A stretch of 64,000 bases of DNA from Bacteroidales bacterium UBA6445 (GCA_002439585.1 DJOF01000003.1:186001-250000), one strand, 5' to 3'; shown: positions 46,601 through 56,258, counted from the stretch's first letter. Notes: generated by a model from the letters alone, not told the origin. Program-made: numbers and translations.

Positions 46601-46691
46601 ATATAATTTCTGTTATATGATTCCCGATGCTCAAGGACTATGATTGCACTTGTTGCAGGGAGTGCTTGGCTTGGCTGACAACGTCCGCTCA

Positions 46692-48806
46692 CTATCGACA
46701 TACCTTCACGAGGTATATGACTGCAATTACGAGGGCAAGTATCGCAATAGGCACTATGATTTTCCAAGCCTTTGGCTTATCCTTGTAAGGGTCAGCAAGC
46801 CGAAGTTTCGGATATTTGGCGACAGTGGTAAGTTTCTTGCCAAAAAGAATATTCACAGAGATTCTTGCATTGATTGCCCAACCGTTGGCATTGAGAATAG
46901 GTCCGAGATCACGTTTTCTTAACTTAAGCCATGCCGAGAGGCAAGACGGACCTGAGATTACGATCACAATTCCGCATAAGGCTGCTAACTGTATAAGGAA
47001 AGGTGTCGTCTTGATGCCTGTAAGTATGCTGGTTATGAATGAGCCTATGTAGCCTATGGCCATACCTATGGCGGCAAATATTCCGGCAAATTTTGCTATA
47101 TCGAAAGCTTGTTGTTTCTTTGCTGGGTCAGTCGGTGCAGTTCCGGCTGCCCCAGCAGTGGCTGAAGGGGCAGTCTGAGCGGCAGACTTTACCTGAGCCT
47201 GAAGACCGGCTGTGACTTTGGCATCTTTCTCAGCGGCAGATTTGTTCAGAAGACCAGCGCAGAATTGTCCTGCTTTGCGGTAAGGAGCCCAGAACGCCTG
47301 TCCGAGATTGATGGGATTGTCCACTATCCTGGTGACCGTGGCATTCCACTCATTTTCCTCGAGGTCATAGAAGAGGCCGTTCTTGCCGGGGCGCAAGGAA
47401 GCGATATCCCCGTCTGTCATAGCGGCGACTATATTCATTGTCTCTGTCCCTGATTTGGATGTGCATTGGCAATATATGAGGAACATTCCGCTAAGTGCTG
47501 GTATGTCGGCCTGCCTAGACGGGTCATTTACCTTGATACACAGGTCGCAGCACCTTTGGTCAATGTACAGACGCCCCTGCTCGAAGAGAGCTCGCTTTCC
47601 TGGTGCTCTCTCATAGAAGTCGCTCATTATCACGAAGTTCTTGAGAATCCTAAAGAAATCTCTCTTGAGCAGAAGAAAATCAAGAACCGCCTCTATAGCT
47701 TCGGATTCATCTTTGAGAGCGAGATCCTCTGCAATCAAGGCGTCAATTGAGTCCTTAGGTACAGAAAGCAGAATATCATCGATTCTATTGATACCGAGCG
47801 AAGCGACTGACTTGCCTTTCTCGGCATGGAGCCAGGCTTCGTATCCTGTAAATGACTTCTTGGCAGCATTCCATCCTGCCTCATCAAGACTTCCGTCCTC
47901 TGATGCATTGCCAAGGACTAGTGCTGCAAAGGCAATGAACCTGCCTTGCCATGCCGGATTGAGGGCGTTGAAATGTATGATTCCTGCAGCTTCCGGTTTT
48001 GCGATCGGGCATGCTTCTATCTGCTCTATGGAAGTGATGACTACTTCAGCCTCCTTTGCCGCGATGCTGTCGAAGCGGATAAGGCGGCAGCGTGTGAAGA
48101 AGTCGTCAACTTTGTCCCTGATTGCGGCAAAAGTTTCATATGCCTTGGAGGTTTTATCATTGTAGGGAAGAGTCTCAGGAGACTCACCGGAGTGATACCA
48201 TGACGAGTAGTCAGAGCAGGCTGAATAAAAATTTCCTATTAGAGTAGAGTCTATTCCATCTTCTCCGCTTCTGTCAGGTACATGTCCTATAGTAGTCATG
48301 CAGTCCCGGATGACCTGTTTGATGGCCTCATCGTCTGTGGATGATGGCGTTATGACACCGTCTCCATTGAATCTTGTCCCGTCAAAAATGTTCTTGCCGT
48401 CAGATACGTCTTCTATGGATATGGCAGCAGCCTCCGGACAGCCTTTATTTTCCAATATCTTCTTTGCAGAATTGTATATGCGTCTGCCATGTATATCAGT
48501 GATATCGATGGCATCTAGAGCTATACTACCGTCTTCATCGAGAATCAGATCTTTGTCTTTGAGCAGGGGAGTGAGGCCTTTGGCTGTCTTCATCACATCA
48601 TCGGCAGATATGTAGCCGTCTCCTGTGACGTCAAGAATCTTCAGAGTACGTGGATCTATTCTAAGCTCGGATGCCGGACAACCCAAGACTGTCCAACATG
48701 TTCTGTCGAGTTCTCCGAGATGTGCTATGTCTTCTCCGCTGCAGATTCGTACGCGGATTGTCCCGCCAAGGGAGCAGAACTGCCATTTGTATCTTTCAGT
48801 TGCCAT
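46692..48806 (-). CDS. EF-hand-containing membrane protein of unknown function
   Basis: I do not recognise a named family. The 704-residue protein has no signal peptide. An EF-hand/dockerin-like loop DVTGDGYISADD (about 59-70) is followed by a second, degenerate acidic loop (DLILDEDGSIALDAID) and a third Asp/Asn-rich stretch (FNGDGVITPSSTDDE). A long helical central region (about 190-520) with scattered Cys (CCDLC) follows, then an Ala/Thr linker and, from about 575, three to four membrane helices, the last at the C-terminus (IIVPIAILALVIAVIYLVKVC). It could be a calcium-responsive or scaffold protein of the inner membrane. It ends an operon with an antiporter, a PCMD lipoprotein and a barrel protein. 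Confidence 0.7.
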   Translation of the reverse strand: MATERYKWQFCSLGGTIRVRICSGEDIAHLGELDRTCWTVLGCPASELRIDPRTLKILDVTGDGYISADDVMKTAKGLTPLLKDKDLILDEDGSIALDAIDITDIHGRRIYNSAKKILENKGCPEAAAISIEDVSDGKNIFDGTRFNGDGVITPSSTDDEAIKQVIRDCMTTIGHVPDRSGEDGIDSTLIGNFYSACSDYSSWYHSGESPETLPYNDKTSKAYETFAAIRDKVDDFFTRCRLIRFDSIAAKEAEVVITSIEQIEACPIAKPEAAGIIHFNALNPAWQGRFIAFAALVLGNASEDGSLDEAGWNAAKKSFTGYEAWLHAEKGKSVASLGINRIDDILLSVPKDSIDALIAEDLALKDESEAIEAVLDFLLLKRDFFRILKNFVIMSDFYERAPGKRALFEQGRLYIDQRCCDLCIKVNDPSRQADIPALSGMFLIYCQCTSKSGTETMNIVAAMTDGDIASLRPGKNGLFYDLEENEWNATVTRIVDNPINLGQAFWAPYRKAGQFCAGLLNKSAAEKDAKVTAGLQAQVKSAAQTAPSATAGAAGTAPTDPAKKQQAFDIAKFAGIFAAIGMAIGYIGSFITSILTGIKTTPFLIQLAALCGIVIVISGPSCLSAWLKLRKRDLGPILNANGWAINARISVNILFGKKLTTVAKYPKLRLADPYKDKPKAWKIIVPIAILALVIAVIYLVKVCR

Positions 48807-48813
48807 AAGATAA

Positions 48814-49995
48814 TCATTTATTGTCGCTGTAGCTCTTGAGGGCTAAGTGTCGCACTATCATCACAAAACCACCAGTCAATATAAGGTTGAGCACGATTGT
48901 CAGCACAGATATGAGCAGTGCCGGACCACCAAGACTGTATCCTATTGCTATGAATATGACACCGGCCCCGACTTCTCCTCTTGTGAACATGCCGATTGAA
49001 AGGGCGAGCCTTTCTGAAAATTTCCTGTCACGATAGAAGAATATGGGCATCAGTTTCCCTATGTTTGAGAGAGTTGATACCGCGACGACATGCAGTGCGA
49101 TCATTCCCCAAGACATCATGGGCATTGAACCGGTAATGGACGTTGCGTCATCGCCGGCATTAAGGTCGATGCTGATAAAGAGTGGCATGCTGATGCCTAC
49201 AAGGAACATAAATAGATAGGATATCGCTGTCGAGACCCGGTATTCAGTGCGAGACTCGGTGTGCCGTGGAGTCATTATCATACCCATGACGAATGCAGGT
49301 AGCAGCACTTCTATATGTACGGCATCTTCGGCTCCCAAGAAATGCTTTGAGGCAAGGTAAATGCCTTGTGTCACGGCAATGACTGCTACTGAGTAGGCGA
49401 GTATGGCTTTCCAGTCCTGCCTTATGTTGAAAGAGGACATTTTCTTCCATCCGAAGGCGAGCAGTAGCACGACAACTCCTAAGATTACTCCCATCTGCCA
49501 CTTCATTCCTATCATCAGTATCTGAAGAGGGATCATCAGCAGTATGGTATCGAGGTCATCGAAGATTGCGAGAACCTGTATCTTCTTGTACATCCAGCTG
49601 GACTTGAGATTCATCGCAGCAAGCATGGTAAATAGGATTCCGGCAGATGTCGGTGCCGCAAACCGGCTCATCAGCAGATTTTCCTTCCATGCCTCCCAGC
49701 TTCCCCAATATTCTGGTGGAAGGAGTACGAAGACGTAGTACAAGGCAATCAGAAGCCACGGCATAGCAGCCGTAACCATGGCTATGAAGTAGTCGAGTGC
49801 ATAAGAGCGGAGTCTGCTCCTGTCAAGCTCGAATTCTCGTCCGACATTGATCATTATGAATGCAAGACATACATAGAGCAAGGTGTCTGTGATACCCTTT
49901 ACCGTATGATATGAGTTTCCTGCAACGTGGGGCAAGAGCTGTGAGGCTACAAGTCCTATGATAAGGAACAGCGAGAATGTCAGTACTTTCTTCAT
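48814..49995 (-). CDS. Cation/proton antiporter (CPA superfamily)
   Basis: About 12 membrane helices in 393 residues, with LLYVCLAFIMINVGREFELD, a DDLDTILLMIPL segment with paired acidic residues inside a helix (probable ion-binding site), and FTRGEVGAGVIFIAIGYSLG. This matches the Na+/H+ exchanger (CPA) fold. It likely exports Na+ or K+ in exchange for protons at the inner membrane. It lies 7 bases before the EF-hand gene and 3 bases after the lipoprotein gene. Confidence 0.82.
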   Translation of the reverse strand: MKKVLTFSLFLIIGLVASQLLPHVAGNSYHTVKGITDTLLYVCLAFIMINVGREFELDRSRLRSYALDYFIAMVTAAMPWLLIALYYVFVLLPPEYWGSWEAWKENLLMSRFAAPTSAGILFTMLAAMNLKSSWMYKKIQVLAIFDDLDTILLMIPLQILMIGMKWQMGVILGVVVLLLAFGWKKMSSFNIRQDWKAILAYSVAVIAVTQGIYLASKHFLGAEDAVHIEVLLPAFVMGMIMTPRHTESRTEYRVSTAISYLFMFLVGISMPLFISIDLNAGDDATSITGSMPMMSWGMIALHVVAVSTLSNIGKLMPIFFYRDRKFSERLALSIGMFTRGEVGAGVIFIAIGYSLGGPALLISVLTIVLNLILTGGFVMIVRHLALKSYSDNK

Positions 49996-49998
49996 CTT

Positions 49999-51105
49999 CT
50001 AATACTTGAGTGACATCTCATCGAGATACAGAGCTGTGCCGTTGCCTCCAGTGAAATAGTCTCCGTAACGGCTTGCAGCAGCTACAATTACTATTACGCT
50101 TGGAGTCCTGTCGTTGAAATATTCAATGTCAATGTTGAATTCCCTGTAGTTGTCCATCCACTCGCTGAACTCGAAGTTGCCGCGTCCGATGATTGCCGGA
50201 TCATTGTCGAAATCTATGAACTGTTTCTTGTCATTGATCACATGGAAACGCCCCTTCTCATCTATTGCCCCTTCGGGATATCCGTCCCATTTGTTCTTGT
50301 CCCAGTCAGCGAGGAATATCTGAATCTGTCCGGTATCCATGCTGCCGAGCAGATGCTTGTACTCATCATTTTTCGCTATGTCTATCTTGACAGGCTGGTA
50401 GCAATAATATCCGTGTAGGGATTTCGGCCTTGCAGAGAACGGAATACCCCAAGCAATCTCGGCACCGCTTGTTCCGTTAGTCTTGATGAACTCACCTGTA
50501 AACAAAGTACCTGTAGCGAACTGGATAAGCACGTTCTTACTTTCGAGCTTTGCCGCCTTCTTGCCTTGCCCAGGTACAGCCACGAATGTGGAATCTGGAG
50601 TAGTGACGCTTACTGTGACTCCAATTTTGATGTTTGGAGTAGCCCAAATGCTTTTCTCAGAGTCAGATACATTCCTCCCATATACTCTCCACAGATCTCC
50701 TTCTTTGTACCAGTCGTCAATGCTCATATTGTAGAGTTGCGGCTCTGGAGAAGGGGCCTGCCCCTTTACGGCTATGATCTTCCATTCATAAGTCCTAAAT
50801 GCCTGAAGCCTAATGGTGAGGGTATCTGTCAGATTGACCTTGTCTCCGGCAGCAAGAAGACTCTGAATCCCTTTAGTCGCTGAAGAGTATTTTACCTTGG
50901 ATATCGTAAGAGACGAAAAATCATCTGTCTCCTCCGGCATCGTCACCGTTACAGTCAACATTGATGTGTTGATAGATGAACTTATCTGACCTTCGATCTC
51001 GAAAGTCTCGAAGCCTGCTACGTCGTCAGGAAGCATCATGTCATTGTCAATCTTGCAGGCACCGGCTGCCATGGCCAGTCCTAACCAAAGAAGAAGGCGT
51101 CTCAT
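49999..51105 (-). CDS. PCMD-domain lipoprotein
   Basis: The 368-residue protein has a lipoprotein signal (RRLLLWLGLAMAAGAC, Cys17), an N-terminal Ig-like domain (about 30-115) and a C-terminal PCMD domain (putative carbohydrate-metabolism domain, about 125-368, with SEKSIWATPN, ASRYGDYFTGGNGTALYLDEMSLKY). PCMD proteins are surface or periplasmic lipoproteins thought to bind carbohydrate. The start codon abuts the stop of the barrel gene upstream. Confidence 0.78.
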   Translation of the reverse strand: MRRLLLWLGLAMAAGACKIDNDMMLPDDVAGFETFEIEGQISSSINTSMLTVTVTMPEETDDFSSLTISKVKYSSATKGIQSLLAAGDKVNLTDTLTIRLQAFRTYEWKIIAVKGQAPSPEPQLYNMSIDDWYKEGDLWRVYGRNVSDSEKSIWATPNIKIGVTVSVTTPDSTFVAVPGQGKKAAKLESKNVLIQFATGTLFTGEFIKTNGTSGAEIAWGIPFSARPKSLHGYYCYQPVKIDIAKNDEYKHLLGSMDTGQIQIFLADWDKNKWDGYPEGAIDEKGRFHVINDKKQFIDFDNDPAIIGRGNFEFSEWMDNYREFNIDIEYFNDRTPSVIVIVAAASRYGDYFTGGNGTALYLDEMSLKY

Positions 51106-51882
51106 CTACTGTGCCCTCCCGACTTGAAAGTAGTACATGATAGAGAAGCTGAGTCCCAACAGATTAGGCTTGAATGTAGTGCCGAAATGTGACAGAGAAC
51201 TCGTGTATACCTGATTTTTGGTCTGTTTGGTATAGGAATAGTTGCATTCCAATACGCTCAAGGCTAATTCAAATGACAAATTGTTAGTAAGGAAAGCTGT
51301 AATGCCCGGATATAGTCCGATATTAAGGGCATATGAGTCGGAGAATGTACCGTCTTTCTCACCATTTTTCATCTGGAAGGATTTGCCTTGCGATACTGTG
51401 CCTCCTAACCTCACTTCATTGAAAAGGCCGAAAACCCTGCTTCCGAAGAGCGGAATATAGTTGCGTACAGCAAGTTGCCCGGAATATCCCTGGCTCTTGA
51501 GATAACGGTTGGACAAGTCAAAGTTGTTCTCAGAGTCAAGGCTCAGAGACGCCCCGTCCACGTTGAGTGCTGAGTAATTGTATCCGAACCTTGCTCCGAT
51601 GGCCGTGTTGTTGCTTATGAAGTAGAAAACTGCCGGAGAAATCTTCACTGTGGAAAGGTCTCCCTGCAACCCTGTAAGCAAGGACGCTATCTCGTAACCG
51701 ACATCACCGTTGCCGGCGGAATAATGGCTGTACGAAATTGATATCCCAGCATTCATCATTCCTTTGGGGACAAATACTGCGCTCGCGTTCCCTAGACCGC
51801 GGTCAAATCTTTTCTTAGGCGTGCCTGCATAAGATGTGCATACGGCTGCAAGCAATAGAACCAAGACTGCCAATCGCTTCAT
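51106..51882 (-). CDS. Outer-membrane beta-barrel protein, unknown
   Basis: The 258-residue protein has a signal peptide (KRLAVLVLLLAAVCTSYAG), then alternating strands rich in Tyr/Ser/Gly, ending in LLGLSFSIMYYFQVGRAQ. It is a small barrel with no named family that I recognise. As first gene of the four-gene operon, it may serve with the PCMD lipoprotein as a surface unit. Confidence 0.72.
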   Translation of the reverse strand: MKRLAVLVLLLAAVCTSYAGTPKKRFDRGLGNASAVFVPKGMMNAGISISYSHYSAGNGDVGYEIASLLTGLQGDLSTVKISPAVFYFISNNTAIGARFGYNYSALNVDGASLSLDSENNFDLSNRYLKSQGYSGQLAVRNYIPLFGSRVFGLFNEVRLGGTVSQGKSFQMKNGEKDGTFSDSYALNIGLYPGITAFLTNNLSFELALSVLECNYSYTKQTKNQVYTSSLSHFGTTFKPNLLGLSFSIMYYFQVGRAQ

Positions 51883-51911
51883 CTTCTTGTTTTTTTACTT
51901 GTTAAATCAGA

Positions 51912-51942
51912 CAAAAGTATGATAATATTTTGATATGGGCAA
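51912..51942 (-). promoter_or_regulatory. Promoter of the barrel-PCMD-antiporter-EF-hand operon
   Basis: On the minus strand TTG (51942-51940), a 20-base spacer and TACTTTTG (51919-51912) match the Bacteroidota consensus, 30 bases before the start codon. Confidence 0.7.
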
Positions 51943-52004
51943 CATCTTAGACCGTAGGAAAAAATTAATGCCATTAATAATTACAGGATTGTATGGATTT
52001 TGCT

Positions 52005-52012
52005 ATCTTTGC
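52005..52012 (+). promoter_or_regulatory. Probable -7 box of the ferredoxin gene
   Basis: TATCTTTG is an exact TAnnTTTG match 28 bases before the start codon. Confidence 0.55.
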
Positions 52013-52039
52013 AAGATACAATAATAAAAAGGACTAATT

Positions 52040-52216
52040 ATGGCTTACAAAATTTCTGAAACAGACTGTGTCGCTTGTGGCACTTGTATAGGTGAATGCC
52101 CTGCAGGCGCAATCTCTGAAGGTGATGTATATCACATTGATCCCAATCTTTGCATAGACTGCGGCACATGTGCAAGCGTATGCCCTGCTGGAGCAATCCA
52201 TCCTGCAGATGAGTAG
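52040..52216 (+). CDS. Small 2[4Fe-4S] ferredoxin
   Basis: Fifty-eight residues with two complete cluster motifs, CVACGTCIGECPAGAI (about 10-25) and CIDCGTCASVCPAGAI (about 39-54), the clostridial-type bacterial ferredoxin pattern. It is the likely soluble electron carrier for 2-oxoacid and pyruvate oxidoreductases. It is a single gene between a -7 promoter box and a perfect palindromic terminator. Confidence 0.95.
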   Translation: MAYKISETDCVACGTCIGECPAGAISEGDVYHIDPNLCIDCGTCASVCPAGAIHPADE

Positions 52217-52255
52217 CAGCACAAATGAAGCCTTATAGGCTTACGAATACATAAA

Positions 52256-52296
52256 AGAAAGACGATTAGAAATTTCTAATCGTCTTTCTGCTTTTT
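52256..52296 (+). terminator. Ferredoxin terminator
   Basis: A perfect 17-bp inverted repeat (52256-52289, AGAAAGACGATTAGAAA and its complement) with no loop bases, followed by GCTTTTTT. Confidence 0.85.
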
Positions 52297-52460
52297 TAGA
52301 AACTGTTTGAAATTTAGAAGTTGTTTTGAAAAGTTTCAACTCTTGGTCCTTTCAGGCCATTTTTATCTTTGTCATCAGTCGAGCACCTCCAATACATTTC
52401 TTTCTCCAAAGTCGGAACTGCCTCGTCAGACTTTGGTCGTCAGTTAGCTCGGCTTCTTAT
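52297..52460 (+). repeat. Dispersed MITE-like repeat, copy A
   Basis: It begins TAGAAACTGTTTGAA and has the core seen in the other copies (CTTTCAGGCCATTTTTATC, CTCCAAAGTCGGAACTGCCT). The right end is degraded (GGCTTCTTA). It follows the ferredoxin terminator directly and holds no gene. Confidence 0.7.
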
Positions 52461-52486
52461 TAGGTTGATACTATAGACACATAAAA

Positions 52487-52510
52487 GGGACGGCTCACTC
52501 GAGCCGTCCC
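52487..52510 (-). terminator. Terminator of the M16 peptidase gene
   Basis: GGGACGGCTC/GAGCCGTCCC forms a 10-bp stem 45 bases after the peptidase stop; the minus strand continues with TTTTATGTG. Confidence 0.75.
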
Positions 52511-52554
52511 TAAGTATTCAGCTAGTCTCAGGGTCTAGCTTTAGAAATGTCTTT

Positions 52555-55383
52555 TTATTCTTTGTCAGAAGCCTCCTCAGGGCGCATGATTATTGTTTTG
52601 GCGGATTTGGAGGCAAGTGTTGTCTTCAGTATCGCTGAGACATCCTCCGGCTTCAATGCCTTGATAGCTTCTTCGTAGTCCTTGTCATAGTCGATGCCGT
52701 AAAGCTCTATATATCGTAGAGATGTCTGCCACCAGCCATTTTTAATCCTTGACTCATGGAGGTTCTTGTCGAGGTTCTTCACGGCCATGTCGAACTCATC
52801 TTTTGTCGGGCCTATATTGGCCAGAGAATCAAGTCCTTCGTGGCTGAGTTTCACAAGCTTGTCGGCTGACTCAGGGTTGGTCTCGAACGATATCTGGAAT
52901 GAAGCCTCGACATGAGGCAAGATACTACTTACACTTCCATAAGTCGAAGCTCCATAAGTACCACCTTCCTCTTCTCTTAGGCTCTTTGTGTATCTCATGT
53001 CAAGTATATAGGAAGCTGCAGAGAGTGCTATGTCCTCTTTTACTGTATATTCCTTGAGAGGTGCATTGAAAAACTCAACAACGGTTACCTTTGGAGTTTG
53101 CATTGCGACAGTGAAGTCCTCAACTACGGTGCCCGGAAGGTAGTCGGTCTTGGGATCTGTCCACTTCAGAGGCTTGCGGCCTTTCTTGATGGATCCGAGA
53201 TATTTCTCCACAAGGGGAAGAAGTTCATCTGTGTTGAAGTCTCCGCAGAATATTACTGTAGCACCTGCAGCATCGTTGAATAGCATCTTGTAATCTTTCT
53301 CGATAGTAGCAAGGTTGGCTTCTTCAAGAATCTCTTCCGAGATCAATCTGGTCCTTGGGTTGTCACCATATATGACTTTGTTGATAGCCTTTGAAAGCTG
53401 GTAGTTGGGCTGCTGTACATAGTTAGGAACAATTGCCTTGAGCTGGCTGATTGCCTGATCGAACTCTGCCTGATCGAAGCGGGGCTCTGCAAAATACAGA
53501 TAAGCAAGCTGTAGGGCTGTCTCTATGTCCTTAGGTGCAGCATATCCGTTAAGGCCGTGCCTAAGGGTGGAGATATATGGATTTACCGATACGTTCTTTC
53601 CCGCGAGCATCTTGCCTGTAACTGTTCCTGAGAAACCTGCAATGCCGGAGTAGTTGCGGAAAGCAGCCCATACGTTTGAGTCGAAGCTTGCAAGATCAGC
53701 GGTAGGGATGAGAGACTCTCCGCCATGCTTGAACAGCTCGAAGACAATCTTGTTCTTCTCATCTGATGACGGACGGAATATAGCCTTAAGGCCGTTCTTC
53801 AACTCTACGACTGTGCTTCCGTACGCGCCCTCGGTGCGGCTCTTGATCGCGCTACCCTTAAGGGTGGAGGGGTCGATGAATGTGCTGTCGATCTTCTCGA
53901 TGGCATTGGGCTTTATCTCGGAAGCGAGTACTTCTGATATGGCCTGCTTGAAATCTTCGGCCGTAGGATGCGTGAGACCCTCTTTCTCGGGAGCGTTGTA
54001 AATTACGATCATGTTAGAGTCCGGGATCATTTGAGCTACGGTCTGATTGATAGCCTGTGAAGGAATTATCGCAAAAAGCTGCTTTACAAGCTCATACTCC
54101 TCACTCGGCTTCATGTATGCGTAGTTGTCGAAGAAATTGTTGATAAGCGGGTACACAAGCTCGGGACTCGTTCTGGTATCCTCTTTCTTCGCTTCGTCTT
54201 CATAGTGGGAGAGGATGTTGTCCTTTGCCCTCTGTATCTCGTCATCGGTGAAGCCGAATTTCTTCATCTTCTCAATCTCGGTGAGGAATGTCTTGAATCC
54301 CTTGATGGCCTCACCTTCATGCACATTGAGATCTCCAGCTACAACTCTTGAGGTTTCGCATATGTTGCCTGTACCGAGACTGGCAGATGTGAACGGAGCA
54401 TCTGCAGACGCCATTATGTCCTGGAATCTCTCGTTCATTACCGATGATACGATATTGCTTACAAGGTCGTCAATCTCACCTATCATGGTGTTGTTGTACT
54501 TCTCTGGAAGAGGTTCTGACTTCCAATATACAGAGACGGAAGTCGAAACTGCCTCGGGATCTGTAATGATACCTATGAGCGGCTCTTTGTTGTCAGGAAT
54601 CTTGATCACGTCTTTCTGCTTTGGATTGACTGCGGCCGGGATATCGGAGAAAATCTCTTTGATCTTGCTTTCTACATATGCTGGGTCGACATCACCCACA
54701 ACAATGAGTGCCTGCATGTCAGGTCTGTACCAAGTATGATAGAAGTTTGTAAGACTCTCGGGCTTGAATGTCTTGAGATTCTCTTCACTTCCGATTACTG
54801 TTGTGGTAGCATATTTCGTGTCACCGTAGAGATATTTGCCTGCTGCTTCTCTCATTCTCCATGACGCGGTGTTGCGGCTTCTTTTCTCCTCGAGTATGAC
54901 GCCCCTTTCCTTGTCTATCTCCTTTGGGTCGCAGTTGACGAAATGAGAGTAGTCGTGCATGATAAGGATACATGTGTCGATGACAGTAGGGCGTATCAGA
55001 GGAATATTGTTGAGCATGTACACTGTCTGCTCAACGCCTGTAGATGCATTGATATTGCCACCGAATGAGGCTCCGATGCTCTGCAGATAGTCTAATATAC
55101 CCTTATCCGGGAAATTCTTGGTGCCGTTGAAGCACATGTGTTCGAGGAAATGTGCAAGTCCGTCCTGATCCGGAGTCTCCTGGAGTGCTCCGACATTGGT
55201 TGCCAAATAGAACTCGGCCCTCTGTGCGGGCAGTGCGTTCTTCATAATGTAGTAGGTGAGCCCGTTGTCAAGCTTTCCTTTGATGACTGCTGGGTCGTTG
55301 GGCAGTGGCTGATCCATCTGGGCATATGCGTTGTATGCCAGTGATGTAACCATTGCCACGATGATTAGTAATAATCGCCTCAT
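52555..55383 (-). CDS. M16-family zinc peptidase (insulinase-like)
   Basis: From ATG 55383 the protein has a signal peptide (RRLLLIIVAMVTSLAYNAYA); the in-frame ATG at 55419 lacks one at its start. The inverted zinc motif HFLEHMCFNG (HxxEH) occurs at about residue 69, with a downstream Glu in the ERGVILEEKRSR segment. Four homologous M16 domains follow (active, then three inactive-type) over 942 residues. It is a periplasmic oligopeptidase of the PqqL/insulinase group, with the two halves forming a clam-shell chamber. Single gene with its own terminator. Confidence 0.92.
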   Translation of the reverse strand: MRRLLLIIVAMVTSLAYNAYAQMDQPLPNDPAVIKGKLDNGLTYYIMKNALPAQRAEFYLATNVGALQETPDQDGLAHFLEHMCFNGTKNFPDKGILDYLQSIGASFGGNINASTGVEQTVYMLNNIPLIRPTVIDTCILIMHDYSHFVNCDPKEIDKERGVILEEKRSRNTASWRMREAAGKYLYGDTKYATTTVIGSEENLKTFKPESLTNFYHTWYRPDMQALIVVGDVDPAYVESKIKEIFSDIPAAVNPKQKDVIKIPDNKEPLIGIITDPEAVSTSVSVYWKSEPLPEKYNNTMIGEIDDLVSNIVSSVMNERFQDIMASADAPFTSASLGTGNICETSRVVAGDLNVHEGEAIKGFKTFLTEIEKMKKFGFTDDEIQRAKDNILSHYEDEAKKEDTRTSPELVYPLINNFFDNYAYMKPSEEYELVKQLFAIIPSQAINQTVAQMIPDSNMIVIYNAPEKEGLTHPTAEDFKQAISEVLASEIKPNAIEKIDSTFIDPSTLKGSAIKSRTEGAYGSTVVELKNGLKAIFRPSSDEKNKIVFELFKHGGESLIPTADLASFDSNVWAAFRNYSGIAGFSGTVTGKMLAGKNVSVNPYISTLRHGLNGYAAPKDIETALQLAYLYFAEPRFDQAEFDQAISQLKAIVPNYVQQPNYQLSKAINKVIYGDNPRTRLISEEILEEANLATIEKDYKMLFNDAAGATVIFCGDFNTDELLPLVEKYLGSIKKGRKPLKWTDPKTDYLPGTVVEDFTVAMQTPKVTVVEFFNAPLKEYTVKEDIALSAASYILDMRYTKSLREEEGGTYGASTYGSVSSILPHVEASFQISFETNPESADKLVKLSHEGLDSLANIGPTKDEFDMAVKNLDKNLHESRIKNGWWQTSLRYIELYGIDYDKDYEEAIKALKPEDVSAILKTTLASKSAKTIIMRPEEASDKE

Positions 55384-55504
55384 ATAAATAATAAGTAATA
55401 AAAAATATTCACTTGTCAAGGCATAGCGGACGCTGGTACAAGCGTCCAGACCTAAAAATCATTGCAATTTAAGCTTTTTCATTCACTAATACAAATAGGG
55501 TATG

Positions 55505-55535
55505 TTGCATTATAGAGCGGAATTGTATAAATTTG
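55505..55535 (+). promoter_or_regulatory. Promoter of the TPR-yebC unit
   Basis: TTG (55505-55507), a 20-base spacer and TAAATTTG (55528-55535) match the consensus. An in-frame ATG at 55533 lies within the -7 box and is therefore excluded as start of the TPR protein. Confidence 0.7.
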
Positions 55536-55568
55536 CAGACTACATTTGAAATAAAACGTATATACAAT

Positions 55569-56258
55569 ATGTCTAAAGAAACACTAAAGGATCAGGAAAG
55601 GCAGCAGGCTGAAGAAGTTGCGGCCAAGGTTTTTACCGTGGACACTTTTTTCAACGAGAACAAGAAGATCATATGGGGCGCGTTAGCGGTCATATTGGTT
55701 GCGGGCCTATCGGTGCTTTGCTACCACAGGTTCTACTCGATACCGAGGAGTACAGAAGCTCAGGAGCAGATGTTCCCTGCCGAGAATAGCTTTAAGGCCG
55801 AGAATTATGAACTTGCCCTCAATGGTGACGGCAATGTCCTCGGATTCAAGCAGCTTATTGATACTTACGGCTCACATGCGGGGCAGGCAGTATATTTCTA
55901 TGCTGGTGTATGCGAGCTCCAACTCGGCAATTATGAAGAGGCTCTCGGCTATCTTTCCAAATACAAAGGTAAAGATGAGATCCTGAAGGCACGCTCTCTT
56001 GGCTGCATAGGTGATGCTTATGCCGGACTTGGTAAATACAAAGAAGCGGTGTCCGCATACGAGAAAGCTGCAGGTGTCATTGATAATATGTTTGCCGCTA
56101 CATATCTTCTGAAAGCTGGGATAGTTAGTGAGGAGAACGGAGACAGTGACAAAGCCCTGGCATTTTATAAGAAGATAAAGGATCAGTACCCCCAGTCTAT
56201 GGAGGGATATGATGTTGACAAATATATCAGCAGGATTGAGAATACCCCCGCAAAATAA
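55569..56258 (+). CDS. Membrane-anchored TPR protein
   Basis: The 229-residue protein has a cytoplasmic start, one membrane helix (about 36-55, IIWGALAVILVAGLSVLCY) and a periplasmic region of four to five TPR units (about 75-225, GQAVYFYAGVCELQLGNYEEALGYL, ARSLGCIGDAYAGLGKYKEAVSAYEKA). The layout resembles YfgM, which works with the SecYEG-associated chaperone network, but similarity is by architecture only. It ends 8 bases before yebC. Confidence 0.82.
   Translation: MSKETLKDQERQQAEEVAAKVFTVDTFFNENKKIIWGALAVILVAGLSVLCYHRFYSIPRSTEAQEQMFPAENSFKAENYELALNGDGNVLGFKQLIDTYGSHAGQAVYFYAGVCELQLGNYEEALGYLSKYKGKDEILKARSLGCIGDAYAGLGKYKEAVSAYEKAAGVIDNMFAATYLLKAGIVSEENGDSDKALAFYKKIKDQYPQSMEGYDVDKYISRIENTPAK

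Noticed and set aside
52256..52289. Perfect 34-base palindrome considered as operator
   Set aside because: It lies after the ferredoxin stop and is followed by a T-run, so a terminator explains it better.
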